This document shows positions 1 to 7,047 of a DNA stretch of 16,525 nucleotides, piece after piece. The translations under genes and the position numbers were made by a program. Source of the DNA: CAZIOH01 sp964540815 (GTDB lineage: Bacteria; Myxococcota_A; Polyangia; Fen-1088); the NCBI GenBank assembly GCA_964540815.1, contig CAZIOH010000121.1, positions 1 to 16,525 on the forward strand. The letters run 5' to 3'. How positions within the stretch are numbered: position 1 is the stretch's first letter; every line of letters begins with the position of its first letter. The notes under the pieces were generated by a model. The model was not told the origin of the DNA. It saw only the letters and a program-made list of their open reading frames with translations, and made no database searches.

Positions 1-268
1 ACTCGATCTCGATGCGCTCGACCACGCCGGGGCAGCGCCAGTGGCCTTCGTGCCAGCGGCCGTGGGGGCCGCGGTGGCGCTCGACCCAGAAGCCGCCGGG
101 GCAGCCGTGGGGGCGCTCGACGGTGCGCTCGCGGACGACGCAACTCGCCGAAACGGCGCCCGACGCCAGGGCGAGCGTCAGGCTCACCCACAGGCGGGTC
201 ACACCGTTCAGGCTACGAGTTCTCGCGGGAGCTGGAACGAGGTTGCGGGAGGCAGCAGGGTGGGGCAT
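1..268 (-). CDS. Small exported His/Trp-rich protein, 3' end cut off by the window
   Basis: The reading frame is open from the left edge to an ATG at 268-266; a GTG at 202-200 is the alternative start. From the GTG the protein begins MTRLWVSLTLALASGAVSAS followed by Cys, a clear signal peptide. The V-S-A end fits signal peptidase I cleavage. The residue at -3 does not make a good lipobox, so a lipoprotein is possible but not certain. The visible mature part is rich in His, Trp, Arg and Gly, with the segments GFWVERHRGPHGRW and HEGHWRCPG forming a loose repeat. This resembles small periplasmic proteins with repeated aromatic/Gly motifs (YXWGXW-like), but I cannot place it in a family. No Shine-Dalgarno site distinguishes the two starts. 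It lies 99 bases downstream of the metallohydrolase gene on the same strand. The C-terminus is outside the window. Confidence 0.55.
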   Translation of the reverse strand, partial: MPHPAASRNLVPAPARTRSLNGVTRLWVSLTLALASGAVSASCVVRERTVERPHGCPGGFWVERHRGPHGRWHEGHWRCPGVVERIEIE

Positions 269-367
269 GTGCTCAAGATAGGAACGCGTCGCGCGGCCGC
301 AAGCGACGGCCATCGCGTGACGGAGGTCGCATTGACGCGCCTCCTCGCACCGCGCGTCCCCGCGCCG

Positions 368-1948
368 TCAGTGACCGTGCTTGGCGTTGGTGCGGTAGGC
401 GCCGTCACCGTCCACGTCCAGGAAGACCGGGTTGGTCAGGGCGAAGGGGTAGGCGGTGAAGGTCTTGCGGTCGCCCACCACGGGGGTGAGGGGCTTGGCC
501 CCGTCCACCCGCACGACGACATAGCCGTCCTTCGCCGCCGTCAGGTCGAACGCCTCCTTGAACCGCATCGGCGCCTCGGACGCGGCCACCTCCCAGCGCT
601 TCACCTCCTTGCCGTTCAGGTAGAGGATCACCCAGTTGACGCTGACCCAGGGCGCTGCCTGCACGGTGATCTCGGCGTGGGCCTTGCCTCCGCGCGCCGG
701 GACCACATCCCCGATGGTACCCCCGTTGACCACCAGCCCGACGAAGGGGCCAGTGGTGAAGAACGCCCGGTGCTGGCGCACGGCGCGCGCCACCTCCTTG
801 GGGTTGACCCACTGAGGGCGATCGTCGCGCACGTGCACGTAGTTGCGCGGGTAACCTCCGATGTTGAAGGTCAGGTGGTGCGTGTCCGAGTTCCCCGTCG
901 CGGTCACGATGTGGTCGTGGTCGAGCAGGGCGAACCAGTCGTCCACCACCCGATCCACGCTCCTGCGCACCGGGTCCTGGTATCCGTTCATCACCTCGAC
1001 CGCGTCGAAGTTCCAGGAGAACCCGGCCCGCCCGGCCCGATCCCCGCGCGCATCGAATTGACCGATGTCGAAGTACCCGATCTCGCTGTCGATGCGCGGG
1101 TGATGGACATCGATGATGGCGTCCGGGGCGTGCTCGCGCACGTCCTTGAAGAAATCGTCGGGGCGCCGGCCGTGCACCAGCACCGCGCCTTGCCCCGGCT
1201 TCTCCAGATCCGCCGGCAGCGGGAACGCCCCGAAGTGGCCCCAGTTCGCCGTCGTCAACTCGTCTCCCACCGCGCTCGTGATGTAGCGACCGGCGTTGAG
1301 CGCCCGGATGAACGGCTCGTAGTCCGACACCACGTTGTGGTCGGTCGACACGATCATCTCCACGCCGTCCGCCACGAACTCGTAGATGCGATCCTCCATC
1401 GGCACGTGCGAATCGGGAGATCGCGCGGCGTGGACGTGAAAATCGGCCGACAGCCACTCGTGGCTATCGACCACGTGCGCGAGCCGCGCGCGGATCGCCG
1501 CCGGGCGGTCGCCGCGGATCTTCACCCGCCGCTCGGTGTGAATGTCCCACTCGGGCCCGCGGCTCACGGTGATGTCGTACGTCCCGAGCGGGACGTGCGC
1601 ACCCCCGATCCCGCCGAGCGACATGATGCGGTTGTAAGCGGCGATGGTGTCGCCGGCGTCGCCCTCCGGCCGCCCGATGTCGTTGCGCGTGAATTCCGGG
1701 TCGGGCGTCCCGTCCACGCCGATGAGGGTCAGCTTGCAAGGGATCCCACCAACCCCACCGGCGGCGTCGCGCACGTCGAAGGTCAACACACCCTCCGGCT
1801 TCAGGCTGGGCGGGGAAGGCGGCGGCACCGGCCCGATCTCCGGCTCGTGGCCCGCCGCCATCCGTGGGACGAGCGGGCCCAAGGCGAGGACCCCGCCGAC
1901 CACGGCGGTCAGCGCTACCTTTGCAGCATCACACCAACCAGGTCGCAT
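368..1948 (-). CDS. Secreted CehA/McbA-type PHP-domain metallohydrolase
   Basis: 526 aa. An N-terminal hydrophobic segment (about residues 9-30) followed by a Pro-rich linker indicates export. A beta-rich region (about 50-155) precedes a PHP-like metal-binding domain with candidate ligands in the usual order: the DFHVH motif (His171, His173), STDHN (Asp203, His204), VHHPR (His282, His283), VEVMNG (Glu318) and GNSDTHH (Asp355, His357). The C-terminus ends in a beta domain with the acidic loop DVDGDG (about 511-516), which is common in this family. Named members (CehA, McbA) hydrolyse carbamate esters or related bonds, but most secreted homologues have no known substrate, so only a phosphoesterase/hydrolase-like fold is claimed. 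The ATG start has no strong Shine-Dalgarno site. The gene follows the CsbD gene on the same strand after 141 bases that contain a strong hairpin, so it may be a separate unit. Confidence 0.85.
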   Translation of the reverse strand: MRPGWCDAAKVALTAVVGGVLALGPLVPRMAAGHEPEIGPVPPPSPPSLKPEGVLTFDVRDAAGGVGGIPCKLTLIGVDGTPDPEFTRNDIGRPEGDAGDTIAAYNRIMSLGGIGGAHVPLGTYDITVSRGPEWDIHTERRVKIRGDRPAAIRARLAHVVDSHEWLSADFHVHAARSPDSHVPMEDRIYEFVADGVEMIVSTDHNVVSDYEPFIRALNAGRYITSAVGDELTTANWGHFGAFPLPADLEKPGQGAVLVHGRRPDDFFKDVREHAPDAIIDVHHPRIDSEIGYFDIGQFDARGDRAGRAGFSWNFDAVEVMNGYQDPVRRSVDRVVDDWFALLDHDHIVTATGNSDTHHLTFNIGGYPRNYVHVRDDRPQWVNPKEVARAVRQHRAFFTTGPFVGLVVNGGTIGDVVPARGGKAHAEITVQAAPWVSVNWVILYLNGKEVKRWEVAASEAPMRFKEAFDLTAAKDGYVVVRVDGAKPLTPVVGDRKTFTAYPFALTNPVFLDVDGDGAYRTNAKHGH

Positions 1949-2011
1949 CGGGCGCGACTATCCCATACGGCCAGACGGCTCCGCCAGATGTGCTGCCTCG
2001 CGGACTCCGAC

Positions 2012-2044
2012 GCCGCCGCCGACGAAGCTCGGAGCGGCGGCGGC
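2012..2044 (-). terminator. GC-rich hairpin between csbD-like gene and metallohydrolase gene
   Basis: A 10-bp perfect stem (2012-2021 with 2035-2044, GCCGCCGCCG type) encloses a 13-base loop. It lies 46 bases past the stop of the CsbD-like gene and 64 bases before the metallohydrolase start. There is no T-run after it in the direction of transcription, so it could be a factor-independent stop in a high-GC genome, an RNA-stabilising 3' end, or a leader structure of the next gene. Confidence 0.35.
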
Positions 2045-2089
2045 TACCCCCGGCAGACCAAGATAGGCCCAGACGATATCAGCAGAGCA

Positions 2090-2335
2090 TCAGCGCCGAT
2101 CCGTCGCCTCGACCGGCACGTCGGAGTCGTTGCCGCGGGCCTCCTTGCGCGCCTCGTGGTTGGCCTCGCCCTTCTTGACCGCGCGCTTCACGTCGGTCTT
2201 GAGGTCGTCGAAGGCGCCCTCCACCTTACCCTTGATCTCCTGCGCGACCCCTTCGGCTTCCTTGCCGCGGTCGCCGGTCACCTGACCTTGCACCCTCTTG
2301 GCTTTCCCCTTGACCTTGTCAATGAGCTCTCCCAT
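2090..2335 (-). CDS. CsbD-like stress-response protein
   Basis: 81 aa, hydrophilic and strongly charged. The N-terminus GELIDKVKGKAKRVQGQVTG and the following KEAEGVAQEIKGKVEGAFDD match the repeating K-G-K-x-K-x-x-x-G pattern of the CsbD/UPF0337 family. Members are small cytoplasmic proteins induced by general stress in many bacteria; their molecular role is unknown. A His/Arg/Glu-rich tail (about residues 50-81) extends beyond the core. The ATG is well supported: AAGGAG at 2342-2347 lies six bases upstream. The gene is 73 bases downstream of the small membrane-protein gene on the same strand, and both are of stress-associated types, so co-regulation is likely but not shown. Confidence 0.9.
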   Translation of the reverse strand: MGELIDKVKGKAKRVQGQVTGDRGKEAEGVAQEIKGKVEGAFDDLKTDVKRAVKKGEANHEARKEARGNDSDVPVEATDRR

Positions 2336-2408
2336 TTGGATCTCCTTCTGGTCGTCCGATTCTCATCGGGTTTGTTGTCGTTGAATGCGTTCGCCTGGGC
2401 TGGGCCCG

Positions 2409-2564
2409 TCACAAGGCTCTGGAGCGCCCTCCCCGCACGAAGTGGAACACCACACTGATGATGGCGAGCACGATGAGCAGGTGAATGGCCCCCGAGGCGA
2501 CGTGAAAGACGGTGAAGCCCAACAACCAGGCGATGCCCAGAATCACTGCGAGAATGATCAACAT
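2409..2564 (-). CDS. Lmo0937-type 51-aa membrane protein
   Basis: A 51-codon frame runs from ATG at 2564 to TGA at 2409-2411. The product starts MLIILAVILGIAWLLGFTVF and continues with HVASGAIHLLIVLAIISVVF, then ends in a short basic tail (RGGRSRAL). It has two hydrophobic helices joined by a small turn. This is the pattern of the Lmo0937 family of very small membrane proteins, often found beside CsbD-like and other stress genes; no biochemical role is known. The start is secure: a near-perfect Shine-Dalgarno AAGGAGGA (complement of 2571-2578) sits six bases upstream. The CsbD-like gene follows on the same strand. Confidence 0.85.
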   Translation of the reverse strand: MLIILAVILGIAWLLGFTVFHVASGAIHLLIVLAIISVVFHFVRGGRSRAL

Positions 2565-2860
2565 GACGGTTCCTCCTTGAGCAGGGTGGAATGCATGAGG
2601 AGGGCCAACCGCCAGGAGGCCGCAAATCCGACCAAGATCGACAAAGATCGCTGCAAACGGGTGAGGGAGACGGCTACATCGTGGGTAGCGTCGGTGACGT
2701 TGTACGAGATGTTTCGGGCCCGTACCGCAATTGAAGCTTCGACCCGCCCGAGCAGCCCCGACTCGGGGCCCGCCGCCACGTTCGTGGACCTCGGTTGCGG
2801 CCGGTTTCGCCCACCTGCCGAGCTCTCCCGACCCAGGACGCCATTGCGAGGCGCTTGGCC

Positions 2861-2889
2861 TTGACGCGCGCCCAAATCGGATGCCTACT
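2861..2889 (+). promoter_or_regulatory. Weak candidate promoter for the cytochrome lipoprotein
   Basis: TTGACG (2861-2866) matches the -35 consensus at five of six positions. With a 17-base spacer, the -10 would be CCTACT (2884-2889), only three of six. It lies 60 bases before the chosen start codon. Only the -35 is convincing. Confidence 0.25.
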
Positions 2890-2935
2890 CCCGCCGGTCA
2901 CGATGGACGGTGAAGTTGAACATCAACATGACGGT

Positions 2936-2943
2936 GGAGGAGA
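2936..2943 (+). promoter_or_regulatory. Ribosome binding site fixing the cytochrome start
   Basis: GGAGGAGA lies with its GGAGG core eight bases before ATG 2949. This favours 2949 over the in-frame GTG at 2910 and ATG at 2928, neither of which has such a site. The 2949 start also puts the basic residues and hydrophobic core of the signal peptide at the very N-terminus. Confidence 0.7.
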
Positions 2944-2948
2944 CGGCG

Positions 2949-4376
2949 ATGCGACGATGGGATGGACGGATGGCGGCGGTGCTCTTGATGGGGGCCTTCG
3001 GGGTGGCGGCGGGATGCGGCTCGAGCTCGAGCTCTGGCGACGACGCGGGCAGTGGAACGGGCGGTCGCGACGGCAGCGGCCCGGACATGAGCGTTGACGG
3101 ATCGGGCACGGGCGGCAGAGGCAGCGGTGGTTCCACGGCCTCGGGGGGCACCTTCGGGAGCGGGGGCGCGTTCGGTTCGGGCGGAGTCAGCGGGACGGGT
3201 GGCGTCCTTGGCACCGGAGGCTCGGGTGGTGGCATGGCGGGCATGAGCGCAACCGGAGGAACGGGCGTCGCAGGGCACACCGCCGGGAGCGGAGGCTCGA
3301 CGGGCGGCACGGTCGGCACGGGTGGCGCTGGCGGCAAGGGAGCGACGGGTGGGGGGGGCGCGGCCGGCGGCGTCGGCGGCGTCGGCGGAAAGGCCACGGG
3401 AGGAGGCGGAGCGGCGGGCGGCGGCGGGGTCTCGGGCATGGGCGGGCACGCAGGAGGACCGGGAGGTCACGGTGGAATGGCTGGCATGGGGGGAATGCAT
3501 CCCATCGGCGGGATGGGTGGCCCAGGTGGCATGGCCGGCATGGGGGGCATGGGCGGCGGACCCGGCAGCGGGGGACGCGGGGCCTACCTGGTGAACGCGG
3601 TGCTCGGATGCGTGGGGTGCCACTCTCCGATGAGCGGGCCGCCGCTCTCCGGGCGGGATTGTTTCCGCGCCATGCCAGGATGCCTCAGCTCGGCGAACCT
3701 GACCAACGACGACACCGGCCTCAAGAAGCTCACCGACCAGCAGATCAAGGACGCCATTCGCAAGGGCATGGATCCCGAGGGCGCGGGCAAGTACCTGTTC
3801 GCCGTCATGCCCTACTACCAGTTCGCGAACCTCAGTGACGCCGACGCCGACGCGATCGTCGCCTACCTGCGCTCGGTGCCCGGGGTGGTGCACACGGTCC
3901 AGGCCAACACGACCCCGTACGACGTGCAACCGACCGCGCCAGAGTGGTTGCCCGTGACCCCGTCCGAGCTGCCGGCGTCGAGCACGGCCGTCGGGCCAGC
4001 GAACGGCAAGTACCTGGCGACGCTCGCGTGCGTGACCTGCCATACGGTCGAGGCCACGGTGATGATGGGGATGCCCCGTCACATCGACGCCACCAAGGCG
4101 TTCCAGGGCGGGCTCGTCATCCCCAACGTCATGCTCCCGGCGGGCGGGACCAAGACGATCCAGAGTGCCAACCTGACACCCGACGCGACCGGCCTCATGA
4201 GCTGGAACGTGTCGCAGATCGCCACGGCCATCACGAGCGGCAAGGACAAGAACGGCAACACCCTCTGCGGCATGCGGGCGCTCGGCATGCTGACCCCCAG
4301 CGACGCCACCGATATCGGGTCCTACCTGCTCTCGATTCCGCCAGTGGCGAACACCATCACGATGACCTGCCAGTGA
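2949..4376 (+). CDS. Lipoprotein with long Gly-rich linker and two c-type haem domains
   Basis: 475 aa from ATG 2949. The N-terminus is a lipoprotein signal (MRRWDGRMAAVLLMGAFGVA, then A-G-Cys23). Residues about 24-210 are an extreme low-complexity stretch of Gly with Ser/Thr/Ala, changing to Gly/Met (GGM repeats) from about 165. Two haem-attachment motifs follow: CVGCH (221-225) and CVTCH (361-365). Each lies in a cytochrome c-like unit with SANLT...TGL and a 'DADAIVAYLRSVP' or 'DATDIGSYLLSIP' helix. Met287 (AVMPYY) is a likely axial ligand of haem 1; Met442 or Met447 may serve haem 2. Extra cysteines at 238, 245, 440 and 474 could form disulfides. The domain architecture resembles cytochrome subunits of periplasmic dehydrogenases, but no enzyme subunit is adjacent. 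The lipid anchor and long linker suggest electron transfer some distance from the membrane; partners are unknown. Confidence 0.88.
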   Translation: MRRWDGRMAAVLLMGAFGVAAGCGSSSSSGDDAGSGTGGRDGSGPDMSVDGSGTGGRGSGGSTASGGTFGSGGAFGSGGVSGTGGVLGTGGSGGGMAGMSATGGTGVAGHTAGSGGSTGGTVGTGGAGGKGATGGGGAAGGVGGVGGKATGGGGAAGGGGVSGMGGHAGGPGGHGGMAGMGGMHPIGGMGGPGGMAGMGGMGGGPGSGGRGAYLVNAVLGCVGCHSPMSGPPLSGRDCFRAMPGCLSSANLTNDDTGLKKLTDQQIKDAIRKGMDPEGAGKYLFAVMPYYQFANLSDADADAIVAYLRSVPGVVHTVQANTTPYDVQPTAPEWLPVTPSELPASSTAVGPANGKYLATLACVTCHTVEATVMMGMPRHIDATKAFQGGLVIPNVMLPAGGTKTIQSANLTPDATGLMSWNVSQIATAITSGKDKNGNTLCGMRALGMLTPSDATDIGSYLLSIPPVANTITMTCQ

Positions 4377-4581
4377 GGAAGCTTCCGTAACGGGCCGGTC
4401 GCCCGCGTAACCTCCGCTCGCTCGCAGACATCGTAAGATCGGGCTTTCGAGGGCGGCACGGGAGATGCTTGAAATCTCGTTGTTGTCTTCGTAGCTCGAA
4501 TGGACTGGGCCGAGAGTGGCTTCATGTGGGGTTGCTCTTGGCCGGTTTGCTGCTGACAGAAGAGAAAGGAGGGTCGACGTC

Positions 4582-4773
4582 ATGCTGTATTCCGCACTTG
4601 CATTCCTGGTGGTCGCGGTGGCGATGCTGGCGCTCGGTCTGGCCGGGGTCGTCCCCGGAGCAGCCGGGATCGCGAACATCGCGTTCCTGCTGTCGCTGGG
4701 GTTCCTGGCGGCCAAGGCGATCATGCTGGGCACACACCCGCACGACAGCCGTCATCGGCTCGTTCACCGCTAG
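4582..4773 (+). CDS. DUF1328-type small membrane protein
   Basis: 63 aa from ATG 4582 to TAG. It starts MLYSALAFLVVAVAMLALGL and has a second hydrophobic helix (GIANIAFLLSLGFLAAKAIM), then a short hydrophilic His/Arg tail. The two helices around a Gly/Ala-rich turn (GVVPGAAGIA) are the signature of DUF1328/UPF0391 small integral membrane proteins. These are often stress-induced; their molecular function is unknown. The start is supported by AAGGAGG at 4566-4572, nine bases upstream. A longer frame upstream (from 4516) lacks such a site and is not used. The gene is alone on its strand, 205 bases after the cytochrome gene, and converges on dsbD. Confidence 0.85.
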   Translation: MLYSALAFLVVAVAMLALGLAGVVPGAAGIANIAFLLSLGFLAAKAIMLGTHPHDSRHRLVHR

Positions 4774-4810
4774 ATCGAGCCGGGGCTCGGGATCGATCCG
4801 CGACTCGTGG

Positions 4811-4845
4811 GCGGGGTGGTGGCGCGAAGCCACGCCTCGCCCCGC
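4811..4845. terminator. Bidirectional hairpin between DUF1328 gene and dsbD
   Basis: GTGGC (4819-4823) pairs with GCCAC (4829-4833) around loop GCGAA. The outer arm GCGGGG (4811-4816) pairs with CCCCGC (4840-4845) across a small internal loop. A second small hairpin (GAGCC/GGCTC) lies just before it, near 4778-4789. There is no T-run. Its position between two converging stop codons suits a shared transcription end. Confidence 0.4.
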
Positions 4846-4848
4846 GGG

Positions 4849-6117
4849 TCAGTTGTCGGCTGGCAGCTCGCTCAACCGGTGGAGGAACTCGTCGGGCGTG
4901 AAGGTCTGATTGAACGCGCGCAGCGTGGTCCCACCGCTCGTCGCCACGCGCACGGCCGGCAATGTCTCCACGCCATACTTGGTCTTGAGCCCGGCGAGGT
5001 GCGGGCCGAGGGCATCGTCGTCCTCGTGAGTGAGATCCACCTTCACGAGAACGAACTTCTCGAGCGCGGTGGCGACCTTCGGATCGGAGAACACCTTCAC
5101 CTCGAGCTCGCGGCACGGCAGGCACCAGTCGGCACGGAAATCGACGATCAAGTTCTTCGAGGAAGCCACCGCCTCGGCCAGAGCGGCCGATTCGTCCTCG
5201 TGCCAGTGGAGCTTGGTCTGCCTCGGGGTGAGCAGCGCGTTGGTGGCGGCAAAGATCCCGACCACCGCGGCGAGCACGCCCACGCCCTTTCGGAGCCGCT
5301 CGACCCCCGGCCCCGAGAACTTCAGGTGAACTGCCCCGAGCGCGATCCCCGCGGCGGCGATCCCGAGGGCAACGAAGAGGAAGGCGGGATGGGCGTGGGT
5401 CAATCTCCCCAGCCCCGGCCACACGTTCTTGAGGTAGTAGAGCGCGGCCACGAAGAGCGCGATCCCGAAGACGCTCTTCACCGATTCCATCCACGCACCC
5501 GAGCGCGGCAGGGTCATCGAGAAGCCCGCGATCAACCAGAACGGCACCCCGATCCCCGCCGCATAGGTGGCCAGCACCAGGAACCCGAAGGCGGCGTCAC
5601 GGGTGGTCGCGACGTAGGCCAGGATCCCGGCCAGTGGGGGCCCGGTGCAGGGGGCCGCGATGACCCCTCCCACGAGCCCCATCAGGAACGCCCCGGCCAC
5701 CCCGCGCCCGCCGACCCGCGCCAGCCGCTGCTGCAGCCCGCTCGGAACATTGAGCTCGAAGGCCCCGAACATCGACGCGCCCATCGCGACGAACAGCAGG
5801 GCGAGCGGCACCACGACCCACGGGTTGGCCAGGAAGGTGCCGAAAGCTTTTCCGAGCAGCGCGAACAGTGTGCCGAGCGAGCCGAACATCACGGCGATCC
5901 CGCCCACGTAGGCGGTGGCCAGCAGCAGGGCCCGCCCGCGCGTGGTCTGCTTCGCGCCGAACACGCTGATGGTGATCGGAATCATCGGATAGACACACGG
6001 GGTGAGCGCGGTGAGCAGACCCGCGGTGAGGGCGAACACCAGCGCGGAGAGGACGCCGCGCCCGGCGGCCTGGGCGAAGCTATCCGGCGCGAAGCCAGTG
6101 GCGGCGGCGATGGGCAT
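4849..6117 (-). CDS. dsbD: DsbD-type thiol:disulfide interchange protein lacking the N-terminal domain
   Basis: 422 aa. Residues about 20-270 form a multi-helix membrane domain with the paired cysteines of the DsbD/CcdA family: LTPCVYP (Cys41) and AAPCTGP (Cys157). A further helix (about 276-294) leads to a C-terminal thioredoxin-like domain with the active site WCLPC (Cys332, Cys335) and a likely cis-Pro at 387 (ETLPAVR). The protein should pass electrons from cytoplasmic thioredoxin across the membrane to periplasmic cysteines, serving disulfide isomerases or cytochrome c maturation. Classical DsbD has about 550 or more residues and an N-terminal periplasmic domain, which is absent here, so the partner differs. 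WCLPC also differs from the usual WCVAC. The nearby di-haem lipoprotein and Cys-rich exported proteins are plausible clients. A stop codon 12 bases upstream limits the start to ATG 6117, which has no Shine-Dalgarno site. Confidence 0.92.
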   Translation of the reverse strand: MPIAAATGFAPDSFAQAAGRGVLSALVFALTAGLLTALTPCVYPMIPITISVFGAKQTTRGRALLLATAYVGGIAVMFGSLGTLFALLGKAFGTFLANPWVVVPLALLFVAMGASMFGAFELNVPSGLQQRLARVGGRGVAGAFLMGLVGGVIAAPCTGPPLAGILAYVATTRDAAFGFLVLATYAAGIGVPFWLIAGFSMTLPRSGAWMESVKSVFGIALFVAALYYLKNVWPGLGRLTHAHPAFLFVALGIAAAGIALGAVHLKFSGPGVERLRKGVGVLAAVVGIFAATNALLTPRQTKLHWHEDESAALAEAVASSKNLIVDFRADWCLPCRELEVKVFSDPKVATALEKFVLVKVDLTHEDDDALGPHLAGLKTKYGVETLPAVRVATSGGTTLRAFNQTFTPDEFLHRLSELPADN

Positions 6118-6125
6118 CGACGATG

Positions 6126-6131
6126 ATTATA
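6126..6131 (-). promoter_or_regulatory. Perfect TATAAT -10 element immediately before dsbD
   Basis: The minus strand reads TATAAT here, ending eight bases before the dsbD ATG (6117). A start site six or seven bases downstream would give a nearly leaderless message. No good -35 is seen 16-18 bases upstream (CCGGTG at the 17-base spacing). Two overlapping TACGAT elements (6130-6140) on the plus strand could serve tyrA. Confidence 0.4.
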
Positions 6132-6171
6132 CGATACGATAGTGTGCGCACCGGTGAGTGATTTGGGTTCG

Positions 6172-7047
6172 ATGGGACGCCTGACCGTCCTCGGCCTCGG
6201 CCAGCTCGGCGGATCGTTCGCCCTCGCGGCGCGGGCCTCCGGGCGCACGACGGAGATCGTGGGCTTCGGGCGCAGCGAAGCCTCCCTGGCCGACGCGCGA
6301 CGCCTGGGACTCGCCGATCGCACCTGCACGGACCCGCGGGACGCGGTGCGCGGCGCGCGCACCATCCTGATCGCCACCCCGCTGCGCAGCGTGTCGGCGC
6401 TGGTGGCCTCGATCCGGGATGCGCTCGAGCCAGGCGCCCTCGTCATGGACGTGGGGAGCGTCAAGGGCACCGCGGTCCGCGACATCGAGGGCCCCCTGTT
6501 CGGATCGGCGTCCGTCTGCGCGGTTTCGTTCGTCGCGTGCCATCCGCTGGCGGGAACCGAGCGCTTCGGTCCGGCCGCTGCCTCCGCCGACCTCTACCGA
6601 GGTCGCCGCTGCATCGTCTGCCCGTCCGCGCGCACCCCGGCCGAGGCGCTGGCGCGCGCGAAGGAGGCGTGGACGGCGGTCGGCGCCGAGGTGATCCTGA
6701 TGCCGGCGGCCCTGCACGACGAGACGATGGCGGCCGTCAGCCACCTGCCGCACGTGGCGGCGTACGCGCTGGCGCGGGTGCTCGGGGATCTGTCAGCCGA
6801 GGTCACGGCCTCGGCGCTGGCCCTCCCGACCACGAGCCTGCGCGACACCACCCGGATCGCGGCGTCGAGCCCGGCCATGTGGCGCGACATCTTCCTCGAG
6901 AACCGGGAGGCGCTGTTGCCGCTGGTGGCGCGGCTCGAGGAGGCCGTCGGGCTCCTGCGCACGGCGATCTCGGCCGGTGACGCCGCGGCGCTCGAGGCCG
7001 TCCTCGAGGCCGCCCGCACCACGCGAGATCGCCTGTTCCCCCGGTGA
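6172..7047 (+). CDS. tyrA: Prephenate dehydrogenase (tyrosine biosynthesis)
   Basis: 291 aa from ATG 6172; in-frame GTGs at 6154 and 6142 would add 6 or 10 residues. It oxidatively decarboxylates prephenate to 4-hydroxyphenylpyruvate with NAD(P), or arogenate to tyrosine. Numbered from 6172, the nucleotide-binding loop is VLGLGQLGGS close to the N-terminus, followed by ATPLRSV, DVGSVKG (about 93-99), the conserved HPLAGTE (about 124-130) and SHLPH (about 190-194) that carry active-site His residues. SSPAMWRDIFLEN (about 232-244) lies in the helical dimerisation domain. The length fits a monofunctional enzyme; no chorismate mutase or ACT domain is present. ATG 6172 was chosen because the Rossmann motif normally begins a few residues after the start; no Shine-Dalgarno site is obvious at any of the three. 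The stop overlaps the next gene by GTGA, suggesting co-translation. Confidence 0.9.
   Translation: MGRLTVLGLGQLGGSFALAARASGRTTEIVGFGRSEASLADARRLGLADRTCTDPRDAVRGARTILIATPLRSVSALVASIRDALEPGALVMDVGSVKGTAVRDIEGPLFGSASVCAVSFVACHPLAGTERFGPAAASADLYRGRRCIVCPSARTPAEALARAKEAWTAVGAEVILMPAALHDETMAAVSHLPHVAAYALARVLGDLSAEVTASALALPTTSLRDTTRIAASSPAMWRDIFLENREALLPLVARLEEAVGLLRTAISAGDAAALEAVLEAARTTRDRLFPR

Larger units (their letters stand above)
2565..2948. other. 384-bp divergent intergenic region
   Basis: This region separates the minus-strand stress genes from the plus-strand cytochrome gene and must hold the promoters of both. I see a candidate -35 (TTGACG, 2861-2866) for the cytochrome gene and a small hairpin CCCCG-ACT-CGGGG at 2756-2768. 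A 105-codon minus-strand frame crosses it (2558-2875), but it has no Shine-Dalgarno site and no recognisable sequence, so I do not call it a gene. Confidence 0.6.

Noticed and set aside
41..2458. 805-codon plus-strand open frame opposite the metallohydrolase and small stress genes
   Set aside because: It is antisense to four supported genes and low in recognisable sequence; it is a high-GC shadow.
2558..2875. 105-codon minus-strand frame ending at the Lmo0937-type start
   Set aside because: The overlap ATGTTGA would allow coupling, but there is no Shine-Dalgarno site and no recognisable domain. The downstream gene already has a perfect ribosome site of its own.
4520..4545. Possible sigma-54 promoter (TGGC...TTGC) before the DUF1328-type gene
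   Set aside because: The GG and GC elements are 14 bases apart, not the required 10, so it cannot be a standard -24/-12 promoter.
2898..4733. 611-codon and Pro-rich 184-codon minus-strand frames opposite the cytochrome
   Set aside because: The Pro/Ala-rich content is just the complement of the Gly-rich linker. The plus-strand frame has a lipoprotein signal, a Shine-Dalgarno site and two CxxCH motifs.
4807..6126. 439-codon plus-strand frame opposite dsbD
   Set aside because: It is antisense to a protein with membrane helices and all DsbD cysteines; its Arg/Glu/Gly-rich product looks like a shadow.
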